From NCBI GenBank assembly GCA_943372645.1, contig CALRZN010000005.1, positions 62,001 to 126,000 on the forward strand: 64,000 bases of DNA, read 5' to 3'. Positions 61,981-64,000 of the stretch are shown in pieces. Position 1 is the stretch's first letter; each line of letters starts with the position of its first letter. The notes under the pieces were generated by a model. The model searched no databases, was not told the origin of the DNA, and saw only the letters and a program-made list of their open reading frames with translations. A program made the position numbers and the translations under genes. Origin of the DNA: VBWE01 sp943372645. GTDB taxonomy: Bacteria; Bacteroidota; Bacteroidia; Palsa-965.

Positions 61981-62661
61981 ATGTCATCAGGCGAAAGCAA
62001 AATTTTATTGGTAGATGATGAACAGGACATCCTCGAATTCCTGAGTTATAATCTGAAAAAAGAAGGGTACCACGTAACCACGGCACTCAGCGGAAAAGAA
62101 GCGATTGAAATTGCACAGAAAGAAATGCCCAACCTGGTATTGCTGGATGTGATGATGCCCGGACTCGACGGTATTGAAGTGTGCCGCGAACTGCGCCAGA
62201 TCAAAGGTCTTGAAGAGGTGGTGATTGCATTTCTCACTGCACGCAGCGAAGATTATTCCCACATTGCCGGTTTTGAAGCCGGTGCCGACGATTATATCAA
62301 CAAGCCCATCAAACCCCGCGTACTCATCAGCCGCATCAAGGCGCTGCTCCGCCGTTTTCCTTCCGGGAAAGACGGTCAGCAGATGGATATGGGCGACCTG
62401 CGCATCGACCGCGAAAGTTATCTCGTGATTAAAGGCGATAAAGAAATTTCACTGCCGCGTAAAGAATTTGAACTGCTCTCGTTACTTGCATCAAAACCCG
62501 GCAAAGTATTCGCCCGCGAAGAAATCCTGAACAAAGTGTGGGGCGATGACGTGGTGGTAGGCGACCGCACCATTGATGTGCATGTGCGTAAACTCCGCGA
62601 AAAAATCGGGGAAGACTACATCAAAACCGTGAAAGGCGTAGGCTATAAGTTCGAGTTTTGA
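61981..62661 (+). CDS. OmpR/PhoB-family response regulator
   Basis: A 226-residue protein: receiver with LVDDEQD, phosphoacceptor Asp56 (LVLLDVMMPGLDG) and Lys108 (DDYINKPIKPR), then a winged-helix domain with LPRKEFELLSLLASKP and DRTIDVHVRKLREKIGEDYIKT. It precedes a PhoR-like kinase by 46 bp, a gap with its own TATCTTCG element. It is divergent from the TonB-dependent receptor, a possible target. Confidence 0.93.
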   Translation: MSSGESKILLVDDEQDILEFLSYNLKKEGYHVTTALSGKEAIEIAQKEMPNLVLLDVMMPGLDGIEVCRELRQIKGLEEVVIAFLTARSEDYSHIAGFEAGADDYINKPIKPRVLISRIKALLRRFPSGKDGQQMDMGDLRIDRESYLVIKGDKEISLPRKEFELLSLLASKPGKVFAREEILNKVWGDDVVVGDRTIDVHVRKLREKIGEDYIKTVKGVGYKFEF

Positions 62662-62665
62662 TTTG

Positions 62666-62673
62666 TATCTTCG
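62666..62673 (+). promoter_or_regulatory. Possible internal promoter before the PhoR-like kinase
   Basis: TATCTTCG (one mismatch from TAnnTTTG), 34 nt before the kinase ATG and just after the regulator stop codon. Confidence 0.4.
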
Positions 62674-62707
62674 CTTTACGGATGCACACATCCCTGTAGG
62701 CTGATTT

Positions 62708-63757
62708 ATGCAAAATACCACGCCCCGTCAACTGGCATTGCTGGCTTCCGCACTTATTGCTGCGGTATTGCTCCTCACGTTTACGATTCTTGATCTCAGC
62801 GGTTTTGATTTTTCGTGGTTATTGATTGCCATTATTATCCCGGTGGCATTTGTTGCCAGCTATTATGTCATCCTGTACTTTGTAAGGCGTTTTATTGAAA
62901 GCCGGATCCAGGTAATTTACAAAACCATTCATAGTCTTAAACGGGGAAACAACAACGAAGGCTTTAAACAGTTACCGATTGATTCGGACCTGGTGGCCAA
63001 AGTGCAGAAGGAGGTAATTGACTGGGCGAAAAACCACGTAACGGAGCTGGAAGACCTGCGCAAACTGGAAGATTACCGCCGTGAATTCCTCGCAAATGTT
63101 TCGCACGAGCTGAAAACGCCCATCTTCAACATCCAGGGATATGTGATGACGTTGCTCGAAGGCGGCCTCGAAGATCCCAGTATAAACCGCAACTACCTGC
63201 AGCGTGCGGAGAAGAGTGTTGACCGCATGATCAACATCATTGATGACCTCGAAGCCATTTCGCGCCTCGAATCGGGGGAACTGGCCATGGATAAATCCAC
63301 TTTTGATGTGGTGGAACTGGCCCGCGATGTGCTTGAAGCGCAGGACATGAAAGCGGCGCAGCGGCGCATCAAACTCACGCTCCGCGACGAACAGAAACGT
63401 TCCATCCGTGTACACGCTGATAAAAACCTCATCCGCCAGGTGTTTTCCAATCTTATTGTGAACTCCATCAAATACGGCAAAGACGAAGGCGAAACCGAAG
63501 TCCGTTTTTACGACATGGATGAAAACATCCTGATTGAAGTTTCCGATAACGGGCTCGGCATCAATAAAGAACATTTGCCCCGCCTGTTCGAACGTTTTTA
63601 CCGGGTTGACAAAGGCCGTTCGCGCGAGCAGGGCGGAACCGGGCTCGGCCTGGCCATTGTAAAACACATCATCGAAGCGCACGAACAAACCATTAACGTG
63701 CGCAGCACCGAAGGTGTGGGTTCCACATTCTCGTTTACCCTTGCCAAAAACGCCTGA
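62708..63757 (+). CDS. PhoR-like sensor histidine kinase
   Basis: A 349-residue kinase with two membrane helices close together (about residues 8-30 and 36-60), so almost no periplasmic sensor. A short linker leads to a HisKA domain with phosphoacceptor His133 (FLANVSHELKTPIFNIQGYV) and an HATPase domain with the N box VFSNLIVNSIKYG and the G boxes ISDNGLGI-type and GGTGLGLAIVKHI. The size and layout fit Bacteroidota PhoR homologues that pair with PhoB-like regulators. With two such regulators in this window, it could serve both. Confidence 0.92.
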   Translation: MQNTTPRQLALLASALIAAVLLLTFTILDLSGFDFSWLLIAIIIPVAFVASYYVILYFVRRFIESRIQVIYKTIHSLKRGNNNEGFKQLPIDSDLVAKVQKEVIDWAKNHVTELEDLRKLEDYRREFLANVSHELKTPIFNIQGYVMTLLEGGLEDPSINRNYLQRAEKSVDRMINIIDDLEAISRLESGELAMDKSTFDVVELARDVLEAQDMKAAQRRIKLTLRDEQKRSIRVHADKNLIRQVFSNLIVNSIKYGKDEGETEVRFYDMDENILIEVSDNGLGINKEHLPRLFERFYRVDKGRSREQGGTGLGLAIVKHIIEAHEQTINVRSTEGVGSTFSFTLAKNA

Positions 63758-63769
63758 ACACGGGCGTTT
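63748..63769 (+). terminator. Possible hairpin at the end of the kinase gene
   Basis: AAACGCC (63748-63754) pairs with GGCGTTT (63763-63769) across the stop codon. No strong T-run follows, so termination is uncertain. Confidence 0.3.
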
Positions 63770-63825
63770 GCGCACATCTGATTTCCCCGAACCGATTGTT
63801 GTTTTTTTTCGCGGAGCATGGCATG

Positions 63826-63833
63826 TATCTTTG
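63826..63833 (+). promoter_or_regulatory. -7 promoter element of the last gene
   Basis: TATCTTTG, 21 nt before the ATG at 63855. Confidence 0.5.
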
Positions 63834-63854
63834 ATTGCATTAATTTATAACGCA

Positions 63855-64000
63855 ATGAAAAAACAATTCCTGCTTCCGCTTTTTGTTTTTGCAGCAAGCT
63901 TATCGCTTGATGCCCAGCAGCAGCAATGCGCCACCATGGATGTGCATGCGCAACACCTGCAAAATCCGCAACTGGCGGCTTCGTTTGCAACCGCATCGGC
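63855..64000 (+). CDS. N-terminal fragment of a secreted protein (possible M43-type metalloprotease)
   Basis: ATG at 63855; the frame is open to the window end. The visible part is a signal peptide (KKQFLLPLFVFAASLSLDAQ) followed by QQQCATMDVHAQHLQNPQLA. A Cys-Ala/Gly-Thr-Met/Asp segment just after the signal peptide is common in Bacteroidota pappalysin-type (M43) proteases, but with about 48 residues visible this is only a suggestion. Confidence 0.55.
   Translation, partial: MKKQFLLPLFVFAASLSLDAQQQQCATMDVHAQHLQNPQLAASFATAS

Overview
The window comes from a member of the Bacteroidota, probably an environmental relative of the Chitinophagales or Sphingobacteriales (the lineage is inference). 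Several secreted proteins end in type IX secretion (T9SS) type A sorting domains. SprB repeats, a PorE-like OmpA lipoprotein, two LytS/LytTR-type two-component systems and a DUF2723 protein are present. Many genes are preceded by the Bacteroidota -7 promoter element TAnnTTTG rather than by a Shine-Dalgarno sequence. I saw no rRNA, tRNA, CRISPR array, transposase, integrase or prophage cluster.

Layout. 0-2.5 kb: the end of a T9SS protein and a tail-collar protein. 2.5-6.2 kb: a lower-GC accessory patch with a two-gene CBASS anti-phage operon (CD-NTase plus a Cap15-like two-TM effector) and a ParE-type toxin-antitoxin pair on either side of a DUF72 gene. A perfect 41-bp direct repeat, equal to the last 13 codons of the DUF72 gene, brackets the CBASS operon. 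Its removal would leave a compact convergent gene pair, so the operon looks like a minimal inserted cassette of about 2.1 kb. 6.2-16.1 kb: a DUF2723 glycosyltransferase-like protein, a split spermidine-synthase-like membrane protein, a transglutaminase-like protein, and a giant propeller sensor kinase with its LytTR regulator. 16.5-24.9 kb: secreted proteins with T9SS or tail-fibre-like modules, interrupted by an acetyltransferase, an acyl-CoA carboxylase beta subunit and an FkbM methyltransferase.

25.2-30.7 kb: a surface polysaccharide export/polymerisation cluster (Wzx-like flippase, two Wzz-like co-polymerases, Wzy/WaaL-like protein). 30.6-41.6 kb: small membrane proteins, a PorE-like lipoprotein, queE, a sterol-desaturase-family protein, an M20 amidohydrolase, a very large propeller/outer-membrane-barrel protein and a metallo-beta-lactamase-fold hydrolase. 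41.7-44.4 kb: a second LytS-type kinase (TPR sensor) with a LytTR regulator. 44.4-48.1 kb: an unusual operon joining a membrane adenylyl cyclase to a desaturase-like FAD enzyme fused to a polytopic membrane domain. 48.4-54.5 kb: an Mrp-family ATPase, secreted proteins, an alkyltransferase-like protein and a beta-carbonic anhydrase. 54.6-63.8 kb: two paralogous OmpR/PhoB-type regulators, one with a PhoR-like kinase, flanking a secreted T9SS protein and a TonB-dependent receptor. The window ends in the start of another secreted protein.

Two window-wide patterns stand out. Several genes have a good -7 element only 4-6 nt before the start codon, which predicts leaderless mRNAs. Several families of intergenic inverted repeats recur, some of them acting as likely bidirectional terminators. 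Functions are assigned from motif recognition only; no database search was run.
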